Of a stretch of DNA of 64,000 nt, positions 44,111-53,644 are shown piece by piece (positions within the stretch are counted from its first letter, which is position 1; the number at the start of each line of letters is the position of its first letter). Both the position numbers and the translations under genes were made by a program. Source of the stretch: Persicaria tinctoria (taxonomy: Eukaryota > Streptophyta > Magnoliopsida > Caryophyllales > Polygonaceae); the NCBI GenBank assembly GCA_037127255.1, contig JBANSL010000004.1, positions 13,640,967 through 13,704,966 on the forward strand, written 5' to 3'. Below the pieces are notes generated by a model. That model saw nothing but the letters and a program-made list of their open reading frames with translations, was not told where the DNA came from and did no database searches.

Positions 44111-44646
44111 AATGCTGGTAATCTAGTCTTCTGATGGTCTTTGACCAAGCATAAATGTCCTCATATCGTATCTACAAGGTAATAAAGAAGACGCATAACC
44201 TCTAGCTAGGAAGCATAAATGGAAGAATAGGCATAGATGCATAAGATTAGTAGCCACATGATTAACTAGTATAGAAGTTAGTGTTTAATTGTGTACCGTT
44301 CAGGTTTCTTTAAGCTTAATTTTGGGCAGTATCAAATGGCAACTGAACCGTTACTGAAGCTCTCATGTTTTATTTTTGGTAAGCAACAAAAGCTCCCATT
44401 ACCACATTCATTTGTTCTGTACGTTTATTAACAACCCATACTAATTAGAGAAGCAAAATTGGGTTCTTTGAAATCAAAGCAGCATAGCAACTTTTGTTTC
44501 AAACATCTCATGAAGGTACTAACTAGTAAAAACTTAAAAGGCTAACTGATTAACCAAAGAACTGATAGGCAAGGATCATCCAACGAATCGATAACTGATA
44601 AACCATCCCATTTGGAGGTGACGACTTCATTGAGGCAAATTGAATT
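44111..44646. other. Spacer between the two tRNA-like sequences
   Basis: Non-coding and not part of the inverted repeat. It has AAGCATAAATG repeats near 44150-44230. No gene seen. Confidence 0.35.
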
Positions 44647-44716
44647 AGCCTATGCGGGATTTGAACCCACATCTTTGTGCTTGTGCACAATGCTCTACCA
44701 CTTGAGCTAATAGACT
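44647..44716 (-). tRNA. tRNA-like sequence 2, inverted partner of the first
   Basis: On the minus strand: AGTCTAT/ATAGGCT acceptor stem, TAGCTCAAGTGGTAGAGC D arm, TTGTG(CACAAG)CACAA anticodon stem with a six-base loop, and GTGGGTTCAAATCCCGC T arm. About 25 bases before it (GCTCTAATTCTATGTAACAA) also match the first copy (GCTCCAATTCTATGCAACAA), so both derive from one unit. Stems with compensating wobble pairs argue against pure noise, but the loop is abnormal. Confidence 0.5.
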
Positions 44717-45189
44717 TTAAATTTGTTACATAGAATTAGAGCATAGAAACTAAACCTTAAAATTTTCAATTTTAAAAACCAACATTCAGAAACAAAGCTA
44801 GCTAAAGCATGAGGAGGCCAATTCGATTAAGAAGCTATTTTAGCATAAATCTTTAAGCTAGCTAAAGCATGCAAGTACACAGTTGAAAGCTCCAAACTAC
44901 ACAACTGCCATAAGTTAATGCTACTTCAAGAAAAAAATGAAGATATAAAAAGAGGCAAATTTCTATCTTCACTACAATTTGCTTCAACAGCATGCAAGTC
45001 ATCCTTTGGACGGAGCAACTTGTAATTGAGCAAAATAAGAATATTTTAATAGGCAAAGTAAACTATAATAAACTGATGCATTGCTTATATTTATACAAAT
45101 GGATCTGGCTAGTTATTCAAGTTAATATAAAGGGGAAAAGGAGCTAGGAAATACGTAAAAGTCATTATGAAGAATCCTCAAATCAATAG
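44717..45189. other. Non-coding spacer
   Basis: AT-rich, with AAGCTAGCTAAAGCATG occurring twice (about 44800 and 44855). No gene seen. Confidence 0.35.
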
Positions 45190-45870
45190 ATTAACCCCTA
45201 AGGCCAAAATTCCCCAATTCTATAAACATTGAATTAATCCCAGATCTGTAAACTCTAAATTTTAAACATAGAAAAATCAAAACAAACAGCAGACAACGGC
45301 GTTGAATTGTCATCGGGGTGTTTACATCATGCAGAAGTTCAACACTGGCACTTTCCAGTTCGAAATCGCAACCAAGAATCCCCCAAATCGAAATCTACTC
45401 CTTAAACCCCCATTTCGAAATAATTATGACACAAATGGAATGAGATTCACAAAAAAATGATCCATAAATCCAATCCCCAAGATCCTCCATTTGCAATCCA
45501 ACCCAAAACGCTCAATTCGAAAGAAAAAAAACCCTAAATCTCATAGCCGGATGAGGAGGGATGGAAGAGAACTTACTCCGGCAGCCGGCATCACTAGGTA
45601 CTTCACCTCGTCGGCGTCTCCCTTCGTCTGCGCGGTGCTTTGGGTCGCGAAGAGGAAAGCGTCTGGCAGAGGCTTCGTCGGCGTGGTTCAATTATCGGCC
45701 AGGGTTCTCTTAAAATTAACGGAAAATGTTTATAATTCTAACGGAGGGGCACGCTGCGAAAAAAATTAAAAGTTCAGGGGTATCATGTGAATTATCCTAA
45801 ACTTTGGTACACCACGCGAAAAAGGCCTAACCTCAGGGGTACTAGGCGAAATTTCCATAGTTTTTTTTTT
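45190..45870 (-). repeat. Right arm of the long inverted repeat, with a fuller terminus
   Basis: It mirrors 43150-43790. Beyond the shared part the arm continues to about 45860 with TCACATGATACCCCTGAAC (reversed), TACACCACGCGAAAAAGG and GGGTACTAGGCGAAATTTCC. Reversed, this gives an end GGAAATTTCGCCTAGTACCC, which resembles MULE termini. The left arm lacks this last part. Confidence 0.72.
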
Positions 45871-46137
45871 TTTGGGAAAACAGAGGGACAAGCCCTCATT
45901 CCGTAAGGAACGTATTATATACTGTATTGAAGAGGCCTAAATGGCAAACATCACTCTGCAATGCTCAAGCGAGTCTTTCGAACCGCCTGAGCATCAGCAT
46001 CAGCAAGCAGAATTACATCCACATCGACCGATGAATTGTTCAAAATAACAACCAAGCAGGAAAGAATTAGTAGCAAGAAAATCCACACGTAGATAGAAAA
46101 TGAAAATGAAAATGAAGACAGTGATGATGATAATCCT

Positions 46138-46973
46138 CTAAGGCCGTTCAACCTGGAGGGAGGCCGGGCTCTGTGCACTCTCATTTATTTGTCCATACTC
46201 CATCTTAGTAAGGAAGGTGTCAGTGAGAACAGTTTTAGACACCAAGGATCCCTTCAACAACTCCATCCCCTGCATCAATCAAATTAATTAACACATATCC
46301 AAAATTAACTTCTTCGTCTTCATTCGAACACGAAATCCTCAATTGAATAACACAATAAACGTACGTGCAGGTACAGGAATTGAATTAAGATGGAATATAG
46401 GTATACCTGGGTCATATCAATGGTAACCTCGACTTCTTCAATACAACCCACATCCTTGACTTTATGCTGGCTAAGAAGCGCAATAGCTGATTTCGAAGAA
46501 AGTGGCTTGACGACCAAGTCATCGGTGATCATGTAAGTCACCCGATCCCTTACATACCCCTCTCCACTGACCTTGTCACTATTAGGAGGGGCAACAAATA
46601 TAGCCCTTCCCCTCATTGTGTTGTTACATTTTGGACAAATTGCACCACCACCATCAGACACAGTCGTCGCACATCCGTAGCAACTGTACAATTCTTTGAA
46701 AGCTTCAGGATTCAAAAGGCGGGATTTCGTGTTGGAATCGGACTGCAGGTAATTGGTGCTCAGGCCCTCCACGCTGCCGTACAGGTTTCTGAGGCTGTGA
46801 CTGATGGTGGTGCCGTCGTACAGTTTCCTCATAGCAGTGCCAAGAGGCATCAAGAAGACGTGTAGGAGGAAATCGACGCAGTCTTTACCGGCTTCTGCGT
46901 AAACAACTTTGTTGGAGTTGTTGTCTATCAGCAGCTTCATCTTCATCTTCTCCACGTTTGAAACCTCGGACAT
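46138..46973 (-). CDS. DUF674 family protein, two exons
   Basis: Exon 1 is 46973-46407 (189 codons), the intron 46406-46270 (GT..AG, 137 bp) and exon 2 46269-46138 (43 codons plus TAG), joining in phase 0 to 232 residues. Family marks: MKLLIDNNSNKVVYAEAGKD near the start, FLMPLGTAMRKL, a CYGC...CPKC pair of Cys knuckles (about 106-125), then YMITDDLVVKPLSSKSAIAL, GCIEEVEVTIDMTQ and, in exon 2, GMELLKGSLVSKTVLTDTFL. DUF674 proteins are plant-specific and of unknown role, often in gene clusters. No stop or shift is present, and a TATA-like box precedes it. The 3' UTR probably runs to about 45930. Confidence 0.92.
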
Positions 46974-47007
46974 TTTTTGTAGTGTCCAACTAATTCGCTA
47001 ACGCGGG

Positions 47008-47030
47008 TATATATATGTATAAATATTGCA
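47008..47030 (-). promoter_or_regulatory. TATA-like region of the DUF674 gene
   Basis: ATATTTATACATATATATAC on the minus strand lies about 35-55 bases before the ATG at 46973. It is the only AT-box at a suitable distance. Confidence 0.45.
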
Positions 47031-47149
47031 GTGTGGAATGGAAAGTCCCGGCCAGTAAAATTAATTCCATTGCTCAACGTGACGTCTGATCAGGTGCCGT
47101 GGTTATTTACGTAATTAATAGTGGACACCTACATGAATTAAGATGTAAG

Positions 47150-47235
47150 TAAAGGAGGTTTGGATGGGAGGGAAGGTATATATGTTGGTCGCTTAGGAAG
47201 AAAAGGATCGGATGAAACAACGAATAGAGATACAA
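47150..47235. repeat. Upstream repeat shared by the NHL and DUF674 genes (copy 2)
   Basis: GGTTTGGATGGGAGGGAAGG, TATATATGT, CGCTTAGGAAGAAA and GAAACAACGAATAGAGATAC match copy 1 at 41195-41290. The similarity ends at both sides, and nothing coding lies in it. Confidence 0.65.
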
Positions 47236-47340
47236 AGTGGACACCTAGCATGAAAACCGCCCAAAAACCATTAACTAGCTAATTTCGACAAATTAACTAC
47301 TGAAAAAGGGTGGAGTGGGGATGAGTTCCGGATTCTCTCC

Positions 47341-48234
47341 TAATGAAATCCTCCTAATATTTACCTAATCAAACAATTTCAACCGTTTAATAAAATAAGT
47401 GGCTACGGTTGTATCTTTTTAATTAACCCCAAATTCTAGTTTCTTGCTCTTGTCCCTCATAATCCTCTCGCTCTCTCCCGTCTCCATCGATATCAATTAT
47501 AGTTTCTTTAATGATTGCTTGTTCTTTATCTCGAATTCACAAGCGTCATCGTCCATTTGCTTCTAGCCGATGCCGAGGAGGAAAGTTGGTAGCAATCGTT
47601 GTTGGAGGAGATGGCCAACTCCGTAGTAGGCGACCGCTGCTGAAGGGAGTAATCAACTACTGGGTTGGTAGCAATTGTCGTCGTCTTCCCGTAGCCTTGT
47701 TTAACGGCCATAGCCTTGAATCCTTGATTGCTCTTCTATAATTGATTCCCTAAATTAATTAAGGATCATTGGCATTGACCACAACCCTCGATCGCCACTC
47801 GCAACTAGTTTTGTTCGGATCTTTGATTCCATCTCTCTGTATTGTAACATTAAAATTGTGTAGATTAATTTATCTTTACTTGAACATAGTGCTCACTATA
47901 TTATTTTACTAAGTTAAAGCCTAAATTAATTAACTAAGTTGTATGAAATCTATGGAATTAAAAGAAGATAATTTCAACATAGAAAGATTGCCTATGAAAA
48001 AAATAATTTCTCCTAAATTAACGGAATGTCCATCAAGTCCGGCAAAATGGGGGTTTGTCCATGTAAAATTTTATAGACAAAATTGTCCTTCCATATATAA
48101 ACGTACATGCTGATGTACGGAATTCTCTCTCCTCATTTTCTCTCTCGTCTGGCTTCTTGAATACGATTCACTCTCTCTTTCTCTCCGGCCATCTTGCTCA
48201 GGCGGTTTCAACGGTTTTCTTCGATTTCGGTTCA
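47341..48234. other. MULE left terminal region and ULP gene leader
   Basis: A non-coding end region. The part from about 48070 to 48234 is CT-rich and directly precedes the first ATG of the ULP-like gene, so it is the probable promoter/5' UTR. The open frame at 47511-47741 has no recognisable motif. Confidence 0.4.
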
Positions 48235-48801
48235 ATGGCAGAGAACAAAGGCTCCGGCGACATCGAGGGAGTTGCTTTTGCTGCAATCGACAATAAAAGT
48301 GCAAGCGATCCTTCAAATGGGGGTGTGTTTTGTGTGTTTATAGTGTTATACCGGTTTTGAAGTTGAATCCGACATTTCTCTTCTATTTTTGTTGAATTGC
48401 AGAGAAAGGCTCCGACGAGATGGAGGCAGTTGATGTTGCTGCAATCGACAGTAAAACTCCATGCGATCCTTCAAGTGGGGGTTTGTTTTGTGTTTTTATA
48501 GTGTACCGTTTTTGCATTTTTATCTGACATTTTCTCTTTGATTTTATGTTGAATGGTAGAGAACAAACCATCTCACGAGGTCGAGGTAGGGGATGTTGCT
48601 GAAATGGACAGTAAAACTGCAAGCGATCCCTCAAATGACGGTTTGTATTTTATTTTTATGTGTTTTATCACTGTTTTTCGCTTTTTTTCCCTATATTACT
48701 GTGTTTGGTATCTAATGTGCATGATTTTTCAGTGAACAAAAGTTCTTCGGAGAAGGTTCCTTCAGCTAAAGGTAGCAGTTCAACCGGTTCTTCAAGCAGA
48801 G
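48235..48801 (+). CDS. ULP-like gene, 5' exons with tandemly duplicated exon-intron units
   Basis: Four exons read in phase: 48235-48322 (MAENKGSGDIEGVAFAAIDN...), 48403-48480, 48560-48640 and 48733-48801. The first three encode variants of E(N/K)K.S..(D/E)..(A/V)(A/G).(V)A.(I/M)D(S/N)K(T/S)..DPS(N/S)(G/D), and the fourth is a degenerate version. Each ends at a G|GT donor and starts at an (C/T)AG acceptor, all phase 1, and the introns are also alike (G(T/G)TTGTTTTGTGTTTTTATAG-like starts), so whole exon-intron units were copied. The peptide is Ser/Asp/Lys-rich, probably disordered, and of unknown role. Confidence 0.68.
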
Positions 48802-49011
48802 GTGTGTTGTTTTTGTTCTAGGGTTTTTGGTTCATGTTTTTCCAGTTTTTTTCTTGTGTTTTTCTCTCAAATGTATGCATGCATCTGGTAATGTTTCTTT
48901 GATTTGTATCAATAATACCTATTTCAGCATAATCTGTAAAATACCTATTTCAGCAGATTTTTTAATTCATGCTGACACTGTTGTTGTGTATATTTTGTGT
49001 GTGTTTTTTAG

Positions 49012-50051
49012 ATGATATTGCCTCTGCAAGCGATCTTCAAGAGTACAAATGTCAATTTGATGTGAGTATATGTTGTTTTCATACTTTTATTGCTCTCCGT
49101 TGTGTTTTTATGTTGATGCATGCTTATGAATGTTTCTTTTTAATATAGACTGAAGTACTGCATTCCTGTAAAGGCTAGATTCTGTGCAAAATCCAATGTT
49201 TATTGTGCTACAGATGTATGTGATGTTATAGAGGAACATCTATCTGAAACTGATCTTGAGGTGCTGATGAGAAGTTGCTTTGGATGGGTTTTTGCTCAAA
49301 AGAATAAGATGAAACATAATTTTCAGCTGATTCATCAAATGATGCTTCGTATGATTAAAAGTGATAAGCTGCATGAATTGTGGTTTAAGGTTGATGGTCT
49401 TGTTGCTCAATTCTCTTTGGTTGAGTTTCATGCAATTATAAGGCTTCCTATTATAGAGACTTCGGTGAAATCATTTGGGGAAATTCTCTTGGTCTTACTT
49501 GGGAGGAATCAGTCAAAGTGTACGTACGATGAGTTGTTGGAGGCATTTAAAACTTGTAGAAAATCGTCTTCAAGGAAGCTGCGGATGGCAAAGCTGTTGA
49601 TTATTGAGAACATGTTAATGTTTAGGCGGTCAAAAAGTATGAACAAAAATCATCCTGGTCTTGTATGCAATCCAGCGAAATATGAACTGTATCCATGGGG
49701 GATATTGTCCTATTCCTTGGTGGTGAAGTCTTTAAAGAAAGTTCTCCTTTGTGATCGATCAGATCCAAGACCTTCATATGAATTATTTGGATATATTTAT
49801 GCTTTCAGGTAATTAATTTCATGCAATTATGTTTCAGCATGTTTGTTTCAGCATGTTTTGTTTCAACAATGTTTTTTTTTGTATGAAAATCTTTGCTTAG
49901 TTATATTTATAGGCTTGGATATTGGAGGCTTTCCCTGTGCTTTCTGATAAGTTTCTTTTCGATTTCAAGATGCGTGCGGACGATCCCTATTCTCTTCGTT
50001 GGGAGTGTTAATTACGACATACTTATATTGAAGCGCAAGAGTTTTTTAATG
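49012..50051 (+). pseudogene. DUF1985 domain exons of the ULP-like gene
   Basis: Exons at about 49012-49061, 49149-49808 and 49913-50051. The middle exon gives ARFCAKSNVYCATDVCDVIE, MRSCFGWVFAQKNKMKHNFQ, LHELWFKVDGLVAQFSLVEF and FKTCRKSSSRKLRMAKLLII, the usual DUF1985 pattern found next to Ulp1 domains in plant MULE genes. Joining 49061 to 49149 gives a one-base frame conflict, and the last exon has a stop in the SLRWEC region, so at least one change has broken it. The domain's biochemical role is unknown. Confidence 0.72.
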
Positions 50052-50165
50052 GTGACCTGGTATTATTTTTGTGTTAGCTCTATCTTACTTCAATCTCCTT
50101 TTTTTATTAGATTCATTTTTATAACTTCAGTTATTTCATGGTGTGTTTTTTTTTGTTGTTGTTAG

Positions 50166-51990
50166 GCGCCCATGTTCCCAAATTTTGGCGAGTTTGCAAG
50201 GTCCCTAGGGATGGTCTTTAAAGATGAAGTTGCTCACCCCATTCTTGATCATATAGCTGAACCTGTATTTTCACAACTTGAGAGTGATACCCTGTATGAT
50301 TGTCGGAGAATGAGGAAAAGAGCATATGGGTTGAGGTTCAATTGCCTTGCAGAAGGTGATTTATCATTGGATATATCTTCTGTTGAAACCCAAGGGGAGG
50401 AATAACAAGAAGTCAAGGAAGGGTCAGGTGGCAATGAAGGTTCAGGTGTTGTAGGTTCCAAGAAGCGAAAGTCTGAGAGCAAAGATCTGTCATTGGTGAA
50501 GAAACAGAAAATTGAAAAAAGCAAACCTACTACAATGAGGATGGGTCGGTCTGCTGGTTTAGTTTCAGCTCAACAAGCTGATATCATTTCTAAACCATCC
50601 TGGGAAATTGCTTCTACTAAAAAAAAAAAGACAAGGGGTAAAAAAATTTCAGCTGTAAGGAAAGCACCGACCATTGAAGATTTAAGTGCGAAACCTAGAT
50701 TTGTATTTTGCAGGAGAGGTAATTCAATTTCTGAAGATTCTAGTGATTTGTTTATGCCAATTAAAGTTGCATGTTCATCTTTTCATGGAGTTGCTGAAAT
50801 TGGATTGAGGCCGTCTATTAAAGCTGCACCTGCAAAGGATTCTTTGTTATCTAACGATGGGAATGATGATGATGATGATAGAGTAGCGGAGGATTGGGGG
50901 GGGGGGGGAGTGTGGTTGGAGGAGGGGAGGATGTGATGAATGATGAAACTGATGAGCACTTAAACATGGAAGGCACTGAGAAAGTTGTTACGGGATTTGT
51001 CCAAGATGATCACGTGAAAGGAGTGGGAAAGAACGTGGTGTGGGCTCAAACTGATGATTTCAGCAAACAAGAGGAACATCCTAGCTGGTTGAAAGAAATA
51101 CAGATGAGGTTAGATAAGCTTGAGGAGTTGCCTCAAAAAGTTTCTGATTTGGCGGTGAGGGTGAACATGCTTGAGGAACGCTTGTCAGTATCTTTAAAAT
51201 TGGTGGCTGTTGTTGATGATCTTGTGAAGAAGGTACATTCATTAGAAAATAGGTTTACAATGCAAGAGTCAATGCATGTTAGGACTCAGCCATCCAATGT
51301 TTTACCTAGTGACCCAGTGATTTCACAGGTTGTGAATGATGTGTTGGTTGAAATTGAGAAAGATATATATACCAGTAGGGGGCGTGGTGGATATTCGGGA
51401 AGAGGCACCTATTGAGAATTTAGGTCAACCGATTGGTACAGATGTTTCAGCATATGCAAATGAGGTTATACCTATTACATTTGTTGAAGAGCAGAGGTCA
51501 TTGGATTCATCTTCAGAGCAGCTATTTTATGTTGACCTAGGGTGTGACTCTGATGTGGATTTGAAGGGTGGGGAGCATTAGATGTTGTCATTTCTGGAGG
51601 CGGGGGGGGGGGGGGGGGGGGGGTTAAAGGGGTGGGTGTTGCTGATCTCAAAATTGGTGGTGATGCAACAAAAGATGCTGCAAGACAAGATGATGGTGGT
51701 GGTTTAATGACCCCACCTCCTGAAAAAACAATACATGTAAGTGATGGGGAAGGGGATGATGACAAGTTGTTGAAGGAGACACGTACTGAGTGGGATACAA
51801 TTGCTAAAGATCCTAAATGCATAGACGAAATTGAAGATTTCAGGTGTTCAAAGCGTCTTCCAAAAGCAAGTAGTTTTCTTTTAAGCCCAAATGTTGCTGA
51901 AAAGAAAAAGAACTCGAAGCATGTTGAAAAAAAATCATTGCTCAGCATGGTTGATCATGACTTCATGTATGGTTGTATTAAAGGCTCAAG
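50166..51990 (+). pseudogene. Middle region of the ULP-like gene: linker with coiled coil, nonsense and G-run frameshifts
   Basis: The exon opens after TTGTTAG and continues the DUF1985 tail (FGEFARSLGMVFKDEVAHPI, DTLYDCRRMRKRAYGLRFNC). TAA at 50403 interrupts the frame. A Lys-rich stretch (GSKKRKSESKDLSLVKKQKI, a likely nuclear signal) leads to an acidic part. The frame shifts near the G13 run at 50896-50908, again near 51380-51400, and next to the G22 run at 51602-51623. The part 51060-51270 (WLKEIQMRLDKLEELPQKVS, MLEERLSVSLKLVAVVDDLV) looks like a coiled coil. Donor AAG|GTATATCC at 51990. Confidence 0.65.
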
Positions 51991-52085
51991 GTATATCCAT
52001 CTTAATTGTCATGTGTTTTTTGAGTGCTTTAGTAATATCTATGTATTGTTGACCTGAATTTTTATTCTTGGAATAATTTGTGTAG

Positions 52086-52947
52086 GGATTTTTCAGTACT
52101 TTTAATGGGAGTTAGAAAAGAGAAGTCATTTTTCAGAAACATTGCTAGGAAGGATGGTTGTCTTGATATTGATGTAAGTATGCTGAAACTATTTTTCTTT
52201 TCAGCACCTTTTGGAGTAATGTAACTATGTATGTGTGTTCTGTTATTATGATCTGCTTTGAACAAATACCTTACACTTTTTACTGTTTTCAGCACCTTGA
52301 AGCTGGATTGGTTCACATGAGGAAGAGAATCAGTGAGGAACATGTCAACTTTAAAGGCATTATTATGATGGATCCTAGTTTTCATCAAAATTATCTCCCA
52401 GAATGCTCGTCATCATATGAACAATCAAGCCATGTTGAACAATTCACTGCTAGCTATTTCATGGGCTTATATCCTAGTGATTATCCCAAGAGCTGAGAGT
52501 CTGCAAAAAAGGTTTACACCCCATTTAACATAAACAATGAGCAATGGGTTGCCCTAGAGATAGATTTTGCTGAAATGGTTATAAATGCCTATGATTTCAA
52601 CCACTACATTGTGTCTGCTGAAAAGCTTGTTGAATATCTGCGTCTAATGTCTGAGTGGTTGCCAATACACTTGGATAAGGCTGGTGTGATCCCAAATTTT
52701 AAACCCTCTACTCTCCACATCAACAAGGTCCCTGATCTAAAACATGATACAACTGGTACGAAAACCTACTTTTATAATGTATTGAAAGTCATTTATAAGC
52801 ATTTTGTAGTTGTGCTTGATATAACCATGTTTTGTTTCATTTTTTGGAGTGCGTTATGTGAGGTCTTCGTACTCAAAGCAAGCGAAGCACTGGTGTTTGG
52901 GGGAGATGTGAAGAAGTTTACCAATGAAAGAATCTTTCGATACCGAT
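52086..52947 (+). pseudogene. Ulp1 (C48 cysteine protease)-like C-terminal domain, catalytic His lost
   Basis: Exons at about 52086-52173, 52293-52755 and a last piece to the stop at 52947. The core reads VYTPFNINNEQWVALEIDFA, then AYDFNHYIVS, then ALCEVFVLKASEALVFG. In active C48 proteases this would be ...HW(V), the Asp of YDS and the Cys of DCGVF. Here the His position is Gln (EQWV), the Asp and Cys remain, and the Gly after Cys is Glu. A TGA at 52494 lies just before the core. In active relatives the enzyme is expected to cut SUMO or a related modifier. This copy should be inactive. Confidence 0.72.
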
Positions 52948-53644
52948 AACTTATGGTCTCAGACTTGATTCAAGAGAAATGGAGCTTTAAATTATAGATA
53001 ATAGCATCTCTCAGATTTAGGAATTTCAAGACATTCTGATGTATTCGTACTCTAGATGTATTTCCAGGAAATATTAAGGACAACTGATGTTTTTTGTATA
53101 TGTGTGCATGGTGGCATTTGAATGCATTTCAATGGCATTTTTGAAGCCATTGAAATTGACATTTAGTTAATGGTTTTAATGTAAATTGTTCAGTATTCCT
53201 GTTTTAGCATTTTATTTCAGCAAGTTATATTTTCAGCATTTTGTTCAATATGACACCAATACACAATGTTAAGGTGCCATATTTTAGAGATACACAGAAA
53301 TATAATCTCAAAATGGGGGACTTATTGCGTTTCCAATCAAGTTAAAATAAAGTTTTTAGCATTTTGTGTGTCAGCAAGTTGTTTTCAGCAAATATTTCAT
53401 ACTGAAACAGAGAGGATTGTCTAGATTAAAGTTTTAGAATAGCAATAAAAAGAAAGGATGACTGGTAACCATAAAAACTAAAAATAATATGATATAGTAT
53501 AGCAATGACACAAAGTACAACTGATAACAAAAAAAAAATACAAAACATCACATTAAAATCATATCTGATTGCTGAAACAGTTGATAGCTGAACTAAAAAT
53601 CAAAATCATCATTATTTGTCTGTCGATAGCTGCTGGTGAGCTTT
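52948..53644. other. Region between the convergent MULE genes
   Basis: AT-rich 3' ends of both genes, with several TTTCAGCA(A/T) motifs that also recur through the element (for example 53208, 53234, 53372). No separate gene is seen. Confidence 0.4.

Noticed and set aside
45951..46184. Minus-strand frame with Ser/Phe repeats
   Set aside because: It overlaps the last exon and 3' UTR of the DUF674 gene in another frame.
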